A stretch of DNA of 64,000 bases from Mycolicibacterium bacteremicum (GTDB lineage: Bacteria > Actinomycetota > Actinomycetes > Mycobacteriales > Mycobacteriaceae), in assembly GCF_002086115.1 (NCBI RefSeq), contig NZ_MVHJ01000003.1:248001-312000 (forward strand). The letters are read 5' to 3'. The position numbers and the translations under genes were made by a program. The notes beneath the pieces were generated by a model. It worked only from the letters and a program-made list of their open reading frames with translations. It did no database searches and was not told the DNA's origin. Within the stretch, counting starts at the first letter, position 1. Each line of letters opens with the position of its first letter. Positions 48,160 to 57,451 of the stretch are shown here, in pieces.

Positions 48160-48420
48160 GTGGCCAACATCAAGTCGCAGGAAAAGCGCATCAAGACCAA
48201 CGAGCGCCGGCGTCTGCGCAACCAGTCCGTGAAGTCGTCGCTGCGCACGGCTGTCCGCGGACTGCGCGAGGCCATCGAGGCCGGCGACAAGGACAAGGCC
48301 GGCGCTCTGCTGGTGGCGACCAACCGTCAGCTCGACAAGGCCGCCAGCAAGGGTGTCATCCACAAGAACCAGGCGGCCAACAAGAAGTCTGCGCTGTCGC
48401 TGGCCGTCAACAAGCTCTGA
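48160..48420 (+). CDS. rpsT: 30S ribosomal protein S20
   Basis: 86 residues from GTG 48160 with GAAGGA 10 nt upstream. Family features: [35 protein letters not shown] and [17 protein letters not shown]. It binds 16S rRNA near the 5' domain and assembles early in the small subunit. Divergent from the ATP-grasp gene and followed by a classical terminator. Corresponds to Rv2412. Confidence 0.97.
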   Translation: MANIKSQEKRIKTNERRRLRNQSVKSSLRTAVRGLREAIEAGDKDKAGALLVATNRQLDKAASKGVIHKNQAANKKSALSLAVNKL

Positions 48421-48433
48421 CGCTGTTCGACTG

Positions 48434-48471
48434 ACCCGCGCGTCGACGATGATCGTCACGCGCGGGTTTTT
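48434..48471 (+). terminator. rpsT: Intrinsic terminator after rpsT
   Basis: A 10-bp GC-rich stem (48434-48443 with 48458-48467) with a 14-nt loop, followed by TTTTTG. One of the few classical hairpin plus T-run terminators here. Confidence 0.85.
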
Positions 48472-48509
48472 GCGTGCCCGGGGTCGGCCGGGTCGGCGGC
48501 CTGATGTCC

Positions 48510-48626
48510 GCCCGCAGGCCGCGCGCACTGTACCGGCAAGCCCGGTGCGCACCGGCCGCAGAACGCGTGCGCTGTGCCGTCAGGCCCGCTGCGCACCGCC
48601 CGCAGGCCGCGCGCTGTGCCGGCTGG
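48510..48626. repeat. 44-bp degenerate tandem repeat between rpsT and holA
   Basis: Two full 44-bp units (48510-48553, 48554-48597) and a partial third (48598-48626). Each has the pattern CCGCAGnnCGCG..CTGTnCCG..GGCCCGnTGCGCACC. Copies differ at several sites, so the array is old. It occupies the gap between two convergent genes and has no coding sense. Confidence 0.75.
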
Positions 48627-48632
48627 TCGCCG

Positions 48633-49586
48633 TCAGTCCGACGCCAGCTCAGCCACCCGGCGGACCGCCTTCTCCAGGGCGAAGTCCGCATCGGCGGCGG
48701 CACCCTTCACATCGGCATTGAGCGCGGCGACCACCCGGATCGCCTCGGCAACCCGGTCGCGTGACCATCGCCGCGACTGCTTCTGCGCCTTCTGGATGCG
48801 CCACGGCGGCATGCCGAGCTCGCCGGCGAGCCGGTAGGGGTCGCCCTGCACCGGTCCGACCCGGGCGATCGTGTGCACAGCCTCGGCCAGCGCGTCGGCC
48901 AGCACCACGTGCGGCTCTCCGCTGTGCATGGCCCAGCGCAGCGCCTCCGCCGCGCCGGGCACGTCACCGGTGACCGCCTTGTCGGCGATCTCGAACCCCT
49001 TCACGTCGGCCTTCCCGCTGTGATAGCGGCGGACCGCGGCGACGTCGACCGGACCGTCGGTGTCGGCCACCAACTGCGAACACACCGCCGCCAGTTCGCG
49101 GATGTCGGAGCCCACCGCGTCGAGGATCGCGGTGACGGTGGCATCGTCGACCTTCGTCTTCAATGCGCGGAACTCGCGCCGGACGAAATCCGCACGCTCG
49201 GCCGGTTTGGTGATCTTGGCGCAGGAATGCACCTCGGCGCCAAGCTTTTCGAGCTGGCCGGCCATCGCCTTGGCGCGCCCGCCCCCGGAGTGCAGCACGA
49301 CCAGCAGGGTGCCCGGCGGCAGGTCTGCGGCCGAGCTGACGATCAGCGCCACCGCGTCCTTGCCGGCCTCACCGGCTGCCTCCAGCACCACCACCCGCTC
49401 GTCGGCGAACAGCGAGGGGCTCAGCAGTTCGGCGAGCTCGCTGGTGCTCACCTCCCCGGCGCGCAGCCGGTCCACCGGGACGTCGGTGGTGCCGGCCCGT
49501 TTACGCGCCGCCCGCAACACGCTCGCCACGGCGCGCTCGACGAGCAGTTCCTCGTCACCGAGCACCAGGTGCAGTCCCTCGCTCAC
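48633..49586 (-). CDS. holA: DNA polymerase III delta subunit
   Basis: 317 residues from GTG 49586. It opens [20 protein letters not shown], typical of HolA, and has [31 protein letters not shown] and the C-terminal clamp-opening helical region ([17 protein letters not shown]). It loads the sliding clamp with the tau and delta-prime subunits. Corresponds to Rv2413c. About 77 nt separate it from comEC upstream. Confidence 0.93.
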   Translation of the reverse strand: MSEGLHLVLGDEELLVERAVASVLRAARKRAGTTDVPVDRLRAGEVSTSELAELLSPSLFADERVVVLEAAGEAGKDAVALIVSSAADLPPGTLLVVLHSGGGRAKAMAGQLEKLGAEVHSCAKITKPAERADFVRREFRALKTKVDDATVTAILDAVGSDIRELAAVCSQLVADTDGPVDVAAVRRYHSGKADVKGFEIADKAVTGDVPGAAEALRWAMHSGEPHVVLADALAEAVHTIARVGPVQGDPYRLAGELGMPPWRIQKAQKQSRRWSRDRVAEAIRVVAALNADVKGAAADADFALEKAVRRVAELASD

Positions 49587-49663
49587 GTGACCGCCTCGCC
49601 GGCTCGGCCGTCACGCGCAGTGCTGGTGATTCGCTCGCACGCTTCGCTCACGTACTGATCGTG

Positions 49664-51181
49664 TCACGCCGACCCGACAATGCCGGACACGGTCCAGGCC
49701 AACAGGCAGCACAGTCCGCCAGCGGTGAGACGACGGCACCAGCGCCACCGCCAGGTCGCGATCACCGCGACGGTGACCGCGGCCACCAGCACCATGCCCA
49801 CGACCCCCGACGGCACCGACACCGTCGCGCCCGGCACCGCGGCGACCCGCCGGGCCACGACCAGCAGCCACCACAGCTCGGGACCGGTGAACCGGATCAG
49901 CAGTTCGGCACCCGGCGACCACCCGGCCGACAGCGCCGCGGCCACCGTGCCGATCACCGTGATCGGCGGGATCACGGCTCCCACAAGCAGGTTGGCAAGC
50001 ACGGCGAGCACACTGACGCTGCCCGACATCCCGGCGATCAGCGGCGCGGTGACCGCCTGCGCGGCCGCGGCGATACACACCGCGTCGGCCAGCGGCTTCG
50101 GCCAGCCGCGCGCCACGAGCCGGCGCGACCACACCGGAGCGATCAGCACCAGCGCCGCGGTCGCCACCACCGACAGCGCGAAACCGGCGTCCACCGCCAG
50201 TTGCGGTGCCACCGCCATCAGGGCGATCACCGTCGACGACAGCACCGGGATGGCTTGCCGACGCCGGTGCGACACCACCGCGAACAGGCCGATGGCGCCC
50301 ATCACGGCGGCCCGCAACACGCTGGCCGACGGTTCCACCACGATGACGAACGCGATGAGCACCAGCAGCGCCAGCCCGGCCGCGAGTCGCGGTCCCACCA
50401 GCGCCGCCGACAGCAGCGCCGCCCCGCACACGATGGTCACGTTGGCTCCGGAGACCGCCGTCAGATGCGTCAGGCCCGATGTCTTGAAGTCGGCGGCCGT
50501 GGTGGCGGTGACCGCGGAGGTGTCTCCGAGCACGAGGGCCGGCAGCATCGCGGCCTGCTCGGCGGGCAGCACCCGGCGCGCGGCGGCGGCGAACCGTGCC
50601 CGCACGTGCCCGGCGAGCCGACGGACTCCCGGAGCGTCCCCCAGTGTCGGCTCCCCCACCGCGGTGAGCACCGCGACGCTCAGATCGGCCCGCAGCGGAC
50701 GGCCGATCCGGGCGCGGAAGGTGGCGGGGCGGCCCACGGTCAGGTCGGCGAAGTCCGCTACCGGCGCGAACACCAGCACCATTCCGGTCATCGGGTCGCC
50801 GTCGACCACGCGCAGGCCGGCGCGGAACATCATCCGCCCGCGCCCCAGCGAGCGCGGCGACTCGGTCGGCGCGACCGTCACCGTGGCCGACCCGCCGTAG
50901 CGGTCGGCGACCGGATGGTGGCGCACCTGCTCGGTACGCAGCGCCACCGACACCCCGAACGCCGTACCGATGACCGCGACGGCACCGATCCCGGCGATTC
51001 CCATCTGCACGGCACCCCACCGCGACAGCGCGAACGTGGCAACCGCCGCCAGCAGCACCGCGGTGAGCATCATCGTTGCGCCTGGCCACATGATCCCCAC
51101 CGCGGTGACCGCCCAGGTGGTCAGCGCAGCCGGCACCAGCCGGATATCGAGCGGACGCTCCTCGGGGTTCGAGACGGTCAT
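49664..51181 (-). CDS. comEC: ComEC/Rec2-family channel protein lacking the metallo-beta-lactamase domain
   Basis: 505 residues. An N-terminal region with three membrane segments and an OB-like domain, then the Competence domain (GLTHLTAVSGANVTIVCGAALL, about 235-256) with many further segments. Full ComEC proteins are about 750 residues with a C-terminal metallo-beta-lactamase domain; here the protein ends after the membrane domain, as usual in mycobacteria. It would form the inner-membrane DNA-uptake channel. It follows comEA directly. Confidence 0.9.
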   Translation of the reverse strand: MTVSNPEERPLDIRLVPAALTTWAVTAVGIMWPGATMMLTAVLLAAVATFALSRWGAVQMGIAGIGAVAVIGTAFGVSVALRTEQVRHHPVADRYGGSATVTVAPTESPRSLGRGRMMFRAGLRVVDGDPMTGMVLVFAPVADFADLTVGRPATFRARIGRPLRADLSVAVLTAVGEPTLGDAPGVRRLAGHVRARFAAAARRVLPAEQAAMLPALVLGDTSAVTATTAADFKTSGLTHLTAVSGANVTIVCGAALLSAALVGPRLAAGLALLVLIAFVIVVEPSASVLRAAVMGAIGLFAVVSHRRRQAIPVLSSTVIALMAVAPQLAVDAGFALSVVATAALVLIAPVWSRRLVARGWPKPLADAVCIAAAAQAVTAPLIAGMSGSVSVLAVLANLLVGAVIPPITVIGTVAAALSAGWSPGAELLIRFTGPELWWLLVVARRVAAVPGATVSVPSGVVGMVLVAAVTVAVIATWRWRWCRRLTAGGLCCLLAWTVSGIVGSA

Positions 51182-52003
51182 TCACGTGACCACCCGATCG
51201 CGCAGTTTGTCCAGTCGGGCCGGGCCGATGCCGTCCACCTCGCCGAGTTGGTCGACACTGGCGAAGGGACCGTTGGCATCTCGCCACGCGATGATGGCCG
51301 CGGCGGTGACCGGTCCCACACCGGGTAGTGCGTCGAGTTCCTCGGCGGTGGCGGTGTTCAGGTTCAGCGCACCGGTGTCGGCGGGGCCGTCGGGGCGCGG
51401 CGCAGCGGATTCCTCCGCCGTCATCGAACTGACCGAACTGCCCATCGGCGAAGGCGATCCGGGCGGCGCGGCGATGCCGACAATGATCTGTTCGCCGTCG
51501 GTGACCCGTCGCGCCATGTTCAGCCCCATCAGATCGGCACCGTCGAGCGCGCCGCCGGCCCCCTCCACGGCGTCGGCGATGCGGTCGCCGACGGTGAGCG
51601 TCACCAGGCCGGGGCTGTGCACCAGACCGACCACACTGACCACAACGGGTCCCTCCGGCGGTGGCGCCGGCGCCGACTCGGCGGCGGTCGAGACCATCTG
51701 CACCGGTGGGAGATTCGCCGCGGTGACCGGACGGTCCGGGCTGCGCACGACGGTGAACACCGTGACCAGCACCGCGATCACCCCCACCCCGAGCAGCGCC
51801 GCGACACCCGCCCTTCCCGGGTCGGCGCGCAACGTGGCCATCCAGTCGCGCGGTGTGCGAGGAGCCGACCCGTCGGGCAGCCAGCGGGCCAGGATGGCAT
51901 CGGACCCGTCGTCGGGATCATCGGTGACGGCCGGGTCCGCGGAGTTGTCGCGGCCGGCGCCCATCCGACGGGAGAGCCGCTGTGCCGGCGATTCGGTGTC
52001 CAT
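51182..52003 (-). CDS. comEA: ComEA-like DNA-binding competence protein
   Basis: 273 residues from ATG 52003. One membrane segment (AGVAALLGVGVIAVLVTVFTVV, about 67-88) follows a cytoplasmic N-terminus; then a SLBB domain (VVSVVGLVHSPGLVTL) and a C-terminal helix-hairpin-helix pair (LNLNTATAEELDALPGVGPVTAAAI, about 215-240). The ATG lies 7 nt after TACCGT (52016-52011), giving a leaderless start over the ATG at 52021. It binds incoming DNA outside the membrane. Its stop touches the comEC start. Confidence 0.9.
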   Translation of the reverse strand: MDTESPAQRLSRRMGAGRDNSADPAVTDDPDDGSDAILARWLPDGSAPRTPRDWMATLRADPGRAGVAALLGVGVIAVLVTVFTVVRSPDRPVTAANLPPVQMVSTAAESAPAPPPEGPVVVSVVGLVHSPGLVTLTVGDRIADAVEGAGGALDGADLMGLNMARRVTDGEQIIVGIAAPPGSPSPMGSSVSSMTAEESAAPRPDGPADTGALNLNTATAEELDALPGVGPVTAAAIIAWRDANGPFASVDQLGEVDGIGPARLDKLRDRVVT

Positions 52004-52098
52004 GCGCCCGACGGTAGGCACCGCCCCCGACCCGATCGGGAGGTCAGCCGCTCAGCCGCGCGCGGCTGTGGACGAACCCGAGACTGTGGATAACCCGG

Positions 52099-52536
52099 TC
52101 AGGCCGGTGGCAGTTCCTGGGCGAGCATCACGATGATCCCGCTGGGGCCGCGGACGTAGGTGAGTTTGTAGCTGTCCTCGTAGGTCGCCACACCCCGCAG
52201 CGGATGACACCCGTGCCGCGCGGCGATCGCGAGTGCCTCATCGATATCGTCGACCGAGAACGCGACGCGATGCATGCCGATCTCGTTGGGACGGGTCGGA
52301 TGTGTCGGGATCGCGGCCGGATGGATGTACTCGAAAAGTTCGAGGCGGCCGTGACCGTCCGGTGTCTGCAGCATGGCGATCTTGCAGTGGTTGCCGTCCA
52401 GATCGACCGCGGTGTCTGCCCACTCGCCGCACACGGTGTCGCGGCCGATCACGGTGAGGCCCAGGTCGGTGAAGAACGCGATGGTGGCGTCCAGGTCCTC
52501 GACGGCGATGGCGACATTCTCCAATTTGATGGGCAT
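52099..52536 (-). CDS. VOC-superfamily (glyoxalase-like) protein
   Basis: 145 residues: one betaalphabetabetabeta pair, LENVAIAVEDLDATIAFFTDLGL at the start, then ELFEYIHP, and a second half GMHRVAFSVDDIDEALAIAARHG with YVRGPSGIIVMLAQ. His, Glu and Glu residues at the usual metal positions are present. Activity may be lyase, dioxygenase or resistance; not assignable. It is 6 nt after the NTF2-like gene and opens the insertion that replaces eis. Confidence 0.82.
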   Translation of the reverse strand: MPIKLENVAIAVEDLDATIAFFTDLGLTVIGRDTVCGEWADTAVDLDGNHCKIAMLQTPDGHGRLELFEYIHPAAIPTHPTRPNEIGMHRVAFSVDDIDEALAIAARHGCHPLRGVATYEDSYKLTYVRGPSGIIVMLAQELPPA

Positions 52537-52542
52537 GGTCGC

Positions 52543-52944
52543 TCACCCGCCGTGCGATGCGAGCACCGCGATCTGCGGGCCCTCCGGGCCGTCCACGACC
52601 AGGTAGGTCACGGCGATCCGGCCCAGTTCGGCCCCCTCGGTGTCGCAGCGGACGAACGCTCCGCGGTACAGCGCGGACGCCGCGTTGAGCTCGGTCACCG
52701 CGGCGCTGAGCAGCGTGCTGGTCTGGTACCGCTGAGCCCGTAGCCCGTCGACCTGCCCCTGCATGACCGCCGCGACCTGATCGCGGGAGGTGAGGCTGAG
52801 CGCGCCTTCGTCGGTGGTGAGGGTCAACGGTACGGCGTAGCAGTTCAGCAGCTCAGCCATCGGCCGCTCACCGCGGGTGGCGGCGGCGAACACGTCGAGG
52901 TAGTGGTCGAACCATCTCTGCACCGTCGCGGAATCCATTGCCAT
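52543..52944 (-). CDS. NTF2/SnoaL-like small protein
   Basis: 133 residues. WFDHYLDVFAAATRGERPMAELLNCYAVPLTLTTDEGALSL and a C-terminal strand pattern (GRIAVTYLVVDGPEGPQIAVLASHG) suggest the NTF2-like cone fold. Function unknown. ATG 52944 lies 6 nt after TAACCT (52956-52951), so a leaderless start is likely. It is coupled by proximity to the VOC gene. Confidence 0.7.
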   Translation of the reverse strand: MAMDSATVQRWFDHYLDVFAAATRGERPMAELLNCYAVPLTLTTDEGALSLTSRDQVAAVMQGQVDGLRAQRYQTSTLLSAAVTELNAASALYRGAFVRCDTEGAELGRIAVTYLVVDGPEGPQIAVLASHGG

Positions 52945-52961
52945 ACAGACAGGTTAAGGCG

Positions 52962-53846
52962 TCATCGAGCCGACAGGGTGCGGATGAACTGCGTAATCTC
53001 GGCCGGCTTCTGCTCGGCCATGAAATGACCGGCGTCGAGCGGCTGGTACCGCAGATCCGGCGCCCAGGCACCCCAGATGGCGGTGGGATCGAAGCCGAGC
53101 TGCGCGCCCCAATCCTGGGAGATGACGCCGACCGGCATCTGCAACTGCCGACCCGCCTCGCGGTCGGCGCGGTCCATCTCCAGATCGATGCCCGCACTTG
53201 CCCGGTAATCGGCGACGATGGAGTCCACCGCTGCCACCGAGCTGTCGAGATAGTGCCTGCGCGCATCGGCGGTGAAGGTGGACCCGTCGGCGTCCCAGGC
53301 GTCCAGGAAGGACGCGAAGAACTCCTCGGCCACCGCGGCGATCATCTTCTCGGGCAGGCCGGGCGGTTGTGCCATCAGGTAGAGGTGCCAGGCAACCTTC
53401 GCCTCGACGCCACACAACACCGACCAGGTGTCCAGCGTCGGCAGCACATCGAGAATGCCCAGATACTGCACAATCTGCGGGTGGTCGAGCCCGGCCCGGA
53501 CCGCGACCAGAGCGCCGCGATCGTGACCGATCACCCCGAACCGATGGTGGCCCAGCGACTTTGCAACCTCAACGATGTCGCGGGCCATCGTGCGCTTGGA
53601 GTAGGTGTCGGGTCCGGACGCGGCTGGTTTGGCACTCGCACCGTAGCCGCGCAGATCGGGCATGATGACGGTGTACGCATCGGCGAGCTCCCGGGCGACG
53701 CGTCGCCACATGTAGTGCGTCTGTGGAAACCCGTGCAGCAGAACGACGGCCGGGCCATTGCCGCCGACGGCCACGTTGATGCCGACACCGTCGGCGCCCG
53801 GCAGCGTCGAGTAGGTGAATTCGGCAATTCTCAGAGCGGTTCTCAT
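52962..53846 (-). CDS. Alpha/beta hydrolase, haloacetate dehalogenase / epoxide hydrolase type
   Basis: 294 residues from ATG 53846, with AAGGAA upstream. Oxyanion motif HGFPQTHYMW, Asp nucleophile in VIGHDRGALVA (about residue 105), and His in DAGHFMAEQ (about 275). GHDRG...LDHP resembles fluoroacetate dehalogenases, while Tyr-rich cap residues leave epoxide hydrolase possible. The start overlaps the TetR-type regulator stop (ATGA), making it the likely regulated target. Confidence 0.83.
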   Translation of the reverse strand: MRTALRIAEFTYSTLPGADGVGINVAVGGNGPAVVLLHGFPQTHYMWRRVARELADAYTVIMPDLRGYGASAKPAASGPDTYSKRTMARDIVEVAKSLGHHRFGVIGHDRGALVAVRAGLDHPQIVQYLGILDVLPTLDTWSVLCGVEAKVAWHLYLMAQPPGLPEKMIAAVAEEFFASFLDAWDADGSTFTADARRHYLDSSVAAVDSIVADYRASAGIDLEMDRADREAGRQLQMPVGVISQDWGAQLGFDPTAIWGAWAPDLRYQPLDAGHFMAEQKPAEITQFIRTLSAR

Positions 53847-54520
53847 ATTTCCTTCGGACGATCGGGGTGTCCGGAGAAGATTCCGGCGGGCAGGTGCCCG
53901 GACGCGGCCGGCGCGGCACACAGTGCGGGCAACACAACGGAGTCGACGAGCGCCTGCAGGTAGGTGTCGCCACAGTCGAGTCCGTTCATCCGACGCAGGA
54001 GCAGCGCCGCGCCGACGACCTCTTCGAAGGCGAACGGATGGACCTCGTAGGGCAGTTCGCCGCGGCGCACGGCCGCATCGATGACGCTTTTCGGCAGCCG
54101 CGCGCCGGTCGGCCCCACGGTCCGCTCGATCTCATCGCAGAGGTCGGGGTCTTCGAGCCCGGCCTGCAGCAGCACCAGCGCGGTCTGACCGTCGGTGGAC
54201 TGCATGGTGGCGAGCAGCCGCCGGCACAACGCCAGCAGATCGCCCCGCAGACTGCCGGTGTCGATCTCGTCGGCGCCGTCGCGGCGGGCCGGCACCGCCC
54301 TGAGCGCGGCACTCACCATGTCGCGCTTGCTCTTCCAGCGCCGGTACAGGGTCGCCTTGGAGGCCCCGGCGCGGCGCGCCACCTCCTCGAACGTCAGCCC
54401 GTCGTAGCCCACCTCGGTCAGCAGGGCGAAGGCCACTTCCAGGATGTGCGCCTCGCGCGCATCGTCACGGGGCCGGCCACCGGGGCGGTCGGGCGCCTCG
54501 CGCGGGTTAGAGTACGACAC
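53843..54520 (-). CDS. TetR-family transcriptional repressor
   Basis: 225 residues from GTG 54520. The helix-turn-helix is ILEVAFALLTEVGYDGLTFEEVARRAGASKATLYRRW (about 25-61), followed by a ligand-binding helical domain. TACGAT (54533-54528) lies 7 nt before the GTG, so the start is leaderless. An inverted repeat overlaps both, pointing to autorepression. It is translationally coupled to the hydrolase. The inducer is probably the hydrolase substrate (inference). Confidence 0.88.
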   Translation of the reverse strand: MSYSNPREAPDRPGGRPRDDAREAHILEVAFALLTEVGYDGLTFEEVARRAGASKATLYRRWKSKRDMVSAALRAVPARRDGADEIDTGSLRGDLLALCRRLLATMQSTDGQTALVLLQAGLEDPDLCDEIERTVGPTGARLPKSVIDAAVRRGELPYEVHPFAFEEVVGAALLLRRMNGLDCGDTYLQALVDSVVLPALCAAPAASGHLPAGIFSGHPDRPKEI

Positions 54521-54528
54521 GTTTCGTA
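54513..54528. promoter_or_regulatory. Likely TetR operator overlapping its own start
   Basis: TACGACACGTTTCGTA: arms TACGA (54513-54517) and TCGTA (54524-54528) around 6 nt. It spans the first codons and reaches the -10 box of the regulator gene. The form is typical of TetR operators; binding would block both leaderless transcription and coupled hydrolase expression. Confidence 0.6.
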
Positions 54529-54568
54529 TCGTAAACAACACGACGCCCGGACGACAACCGCGCACGAC

Positions 54569-54772
54569 TCAGTCGCTGTCGACCACCGGCCCGAAGGCAC
54601 GCTCCGGCACGGCCTGCCACGACCGCCAGGTCTGCAGGCGATCCTGATAGATCGCCTCGATGTCCGGGAGCACCCGGCCGAGGATCAATCGGGCAGGCGG
54701 CTGCGCGGCGTCGACGAGTTCCAGGATCGCCGCGCTGATGGCCCCGGGATCACCACTGCGGCCGACGCCGAC
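54569..54772 (-). pseudogene. 3' remnant of a short-chain dehydrogenase/reductase gene
   Basis: A 67-codon open stretch translating as VGVGRSGDPGAISAAILELV, continuing through PPARLILGRVLPDIEAIYQD and LQTWRSWQAV, ending VDSD and TGA. This is the C-terminal segment seen in classical mycobacterial SDR proteins (the GDPxA..A...LVDA..PP.RL.LG pattern). In-frame TAA lies directly upstream at 54775-54773 and no Rossmann or Tyr-x-x-x-Lys part is nearby, so the rest has been lost. It lies between the TetR gene and the DapB-like gene. Confidence 0.7.
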
Positions 54773-54820
54773 TTACTCAAACGCCACATCGGTGAACAGT
54801 GTGCGAATAGTGTCCACCCC

Positions 54821-55891
54821 ATGTCTGATCTCATCTCCGGCACCCGCCCACCCCTGCGCGTCATCCAGTGGACCACCGGCAACATCGGCCGGCGCTCGCT
54901 GCACGCCATCATCGGCCGCGATGACATGGAACTCGTCGGCGTCTACGCCCACGGCGCCGACAAGGTGGGCGTCGATGCCGCCGAGCTCGCCGGCTGGCCG
55001 ACCCCGACCGGTATCGAGGCCACCAACGACATCAACGAGCTGATCGCGCTCAAGCCGGACGCCTGTTGCTACAACCCGCTGTGGCCGAACATCGACGAAC
55101 TGGTGGCCCTGCTCGAGTCGGGTGTCAACGTGTGTTCCAGTGCGGCCTGGATCACCGGCGGCAAACAGACACCGGAAGATCTGGAGCGCATCAGAAAAGC
55201 CTGCAGCAAGGGCAATTCGACGATCTTCGGCAGCGGCGCCCACCCGGGTATGACGAACATGGTCGGCATGGTGCTGTCCGGCTCCTGCGAACGGGTCGAC
55301 GAGATCCGGATCACCGAGTCGGTCGACTGCTCGACCTACGAGTCGGCCGAAACCCAGACCGCCATGGGCTTCTCGCAGGACCCCGACACCCCGGGGCTGG
55401 CCGAGAGCGTACGTCGGGAGAGCGAGGTCTTCGCCGAGTCCGCGGCGATGATGGCCGACGCGATCGGGGCGCAACTGGACCGGATGACCTTCGATGTCAC
55501 GTTCACCGCCGCAACCGGGGACTCCGACCTCGGGTTCATGAAGATCCCGGCGGGCACCGTGGGCAGCGTGCTCGGCTACCACCGTGGCTGGGTGGGTGAC
55601 CGCAACGTCGTCAGCGTCGGGTTCAACTGGACCATGGGCGACAAGGTGACGCCACCCAAACCGCTTGAGCACGGCCACGTCATCCAGGTGTTCGGCATGC
55701 CCAACATGCGCACCGTACTGCACTGTCTGCCGCCCAAGGACTGGACCGAGCCCGGCTTCATGGGGCTGGGCATGATCTATACCGCCATGCCGGTGACCAA
55801 TGCCGTGCCCGCCGTGGTGGCCGCCGCCCCCGGCATCGTCACGCTCAAGGATCTGCCGCCGGTGACAGGCCGGTTCAGTCCGCGAGACTGA
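54821..55891 (+). CDS. Dihydrodipicolinate-reductase-like NAD(P)-binding protein
   Basis: 356 residues. N-terminal Rossmann motif VIQWTTGNIGRRSLHAII (about 14-31), DMELVGVYAHGADKVGVDA, then a DapB-like C-terminal domain. Mycobacteria have many such paralogues, often near lipid or steroid genes; their substrates are unknown and lysine synthesis is not implied. ATG 54821 lies 7 nt after TAGTGT (54808-54813), a leaderless start. The 3' end overlaps degV by 17 nt, convergently. Confidence 0.85.
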   Translation: MSDLISGTRPPLRVIQWTTGNIGRRSLHAIIGRDDMELVGVYAHGADKVGVDAAELAGWPTPTGIEATNDINELIALKPDACCYNPLWPNIDELVALLESGVNVCSSAAWITGGKQTPEDLERIRKACSKGNSTIFGSGAHPGMTNMVGMVLSGSCERVDEIRITESVDCSTYESAETQTAMGFSQDPDTPGLAESVRRESEVFAESAAMMADAIGAQLDRMTFDVTFTAATGDSDLGFMKIPAGTVGSVLGYHRGWVGDRNVVSVGFNWTMGDKVTPPKPLEHGHVIQVFGMPNMRTVLHCLPPKDWTEPGFMGLGMIYTAMPVTNAVPAVVAAAPGIVTLKDLPPVTGRFSPRD

Positions 55892-56711
55892 CGCACGCGC
55901 CCACGGCACCGCCGCCCACATGCACGGCCAGCACGGCCCCCATGTCGGTGACCGTCAGCGATTTCAGTTGTGGCAGCCGCGCGGTCAGGGCGGCTCCGAG
56001 TTCGGCTGCCGCATCGTGGTTGTCGACGTGGTGCACGCTGACCGACGCCGACCGTTCACCCACCGTCTCGGCGATTGCATCCACCATGGCCGCATGCGCC
56101 TTGGACACCGTGCGCACCCGCTGCGCCAGCACCAACCGACCGTCGACGTCGAGGTGCAGCAGCGGCTTGAGCGACAGCGCGGTGCCCAACCACGAAGCGC
56201 CCTTGCCGATCCGGCCGCTGCGCCGCAGGTTGTCCAGCCGGTGCACGACGATGAAGACCCGCCCGCGCGGGATCGCCGCGCGCGCCGCGGCCTCGACCGC
56301 ATCGAGGCGCGCCCCGCCCGCCGCCGCCCGCGCCGCGGCCTGCGCGATGAACCCGACACCCATCGCGGCCGACCGCGAGTTGACCACGCGCACAGCGGAA
56401 CCGAATTCCCGGGCGGCCGCAGCGGCGGTCGAGTACGTGCTCGACAGCGCCGCCGACAGGTGCACCGCGACGACGCCGTCACCGGCGCTGGCCGCCAATG
56501 CCTCGCGGTAGACCTCGGCGAGGTCGGCCGGGGCCGCCCCCGAGGTGGTGACCTGGCTTCGCTCATGGATGTCGTACGGGATCTCGTCGACCCCGTCACG
56601 CAGATCGATGTTGTCGACCAGCACGTGCAACGGCACCTGCCGGATCGACCACCTGGCCAACTCCTCGGGCGCCAGCCGCGCCGACGAGTCGGTCACCACC
56701 TGAACGGTCAT
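55875..56711 (-). CDS. DegV-family fatty-acid-binding protein (Rv2417c-like)
   Basis: 278 residues. [21 protein letters not shown] is the N-terminal DegV signature; [20 protein letters not shown] and [22 protein letters not shown] follow. DegV proteins hold a fatty acyl chain, some serving fatty-acid kinase. The start overlaps the octT-like stop by 4 nt, so it is in the rsfS-gpgP-octT-degV run. Confidence 0.92.
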   Translation of the reverse strand: MTVQVVTDSSARLAPEELARWSIRQVPLHVLVDNIDLRDGVDEIPYDIHERSQVTTSGAAPADLAEVYREALAASAGDGVVAVHLSAALSSTYSTAAAAAREFGSAVRVVNSRSAAMGVGFIAQAAARAAAGGARLDAVEAAARAAIPRGRVFIVVHRLDNLRRSGRIGKGASWLGTALSLKPLLHLDVDGRLVLAQRVRTVSKAHAAMVDAIAETVGERSASVSVHHVDNHDAAAELGAALTARLPQLKSLTVTDMGAVLAVHVGGGAVGACVSLAD

Positions 56712-57451
56712 GGCAGAGAACGAGTTTCGGGCGAGTACGCCCCGGCTTCGGCAAGCCCCTTGAGCATCAAGTCGGCCACTGCGGCGTGTGCCTCGAAATT
56801 CCAGTGGATCCCGTCGGGGTTACCCTGCCCGCTCATCACGTACTCGCCGACCGCCGCCTTGAGATCGACCACCGGTACCCGGTGCTCGCCGGCCCAACCG
56901 GTGATCGCCTTGACGGTGGCATCCCGCCAGCGGTGCGACCTGCCGTAGGTCTCGGCGATGTGCACCGACGGCACGGTGGCCACCACGGGTATCCCGGGGC
57001 GGTTGAAGTCGATTGCGGCCCGGGTCTGTTCGAGGTACTCGACGGACAGGTGCGGGGGCAGCGCCGGGCGGGCCACCGCCGAGAGCCGCGGTTGCAGCCA
57101 GCCATAGCCGTCCCGGGCCCAACGCCGCAGCACCGGTGGGCGGATATAGCGGATCAACTCTCGCAAAGCCGTGGGCAACGGTGACGGCAGGGAGTCCATG
57201 CCGCAGGTCGCGAAGATGACCGCACCGGCACGCGGCAGGGCAGCCCACGAACGCGGGTCCTGGGTGGCCGCCCACCACACGTCGCGACAGGTCCAGCCGA
57301 TCCGGCCGATCAGCTCGACATCCCAACCCAACTGCGCGGCAACGATATTGGGCCAAATGCGCGGATCGTCGGCGGGCAGTCCGCCGGTCGGGCCGTAGTA
57401 GGACAGCGAATCGCAGAAGACCAGCAGGGTCCTGCGCTGCTCAGAGGACAT
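56708..57451 (-). CDS. octT: Octanoyltransferase OctT-like (SGNH-fold, Rv2418c-like)
   Basis: 247 residues from ATG 57451. SGNH-like block I is [14 protein letters not shown] (Ser16 region), the third block [13 protein letters not shown], and the catalytic D-x-x-H is in [13 protein letters not shown] (about 211-223). Rv2418c octanoylates early glucosylglycerate intermediates of methylglucose lipopolysaccharide. Adjacent gpgP makes glucosylglycerate, so the two act in one pathway. Its start overlaps the gpgP 3' end by 11 nt. Confidence 0.85.
   Translation of the reverse strand: MSSEQRRTLLVFCDSLSYYGPTGGLPADDPRIWPNIVAAQLGWDVELIGRIGWTCRDVWWAATQDPRSWAALPRAGAVIFATCGMDSLPSPLPTALRELIRYIRPPVLRRWARDGYGWLQPRLSAVARPALPPHLSVEYLEQTRAAIDFNRPGIPVVATVPSVHIAETYGRSHRWRDATVKAITGWAGEHRVPVVDLKAAVGEYVMSGQGNPDGIHWNFEAHAAVADLMLKGLAEAGAYSPETRSLP

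Noticed and set aside
52067..52093. TGTGGATAA (52085-52093) and TGTGGACGA (52067-52075), resembling DnaA boxes.
   Set aside because: One perfect 9-mer is expected about by chance in 64 kb, and there is no cluster, AT-rich region or origin gene context.
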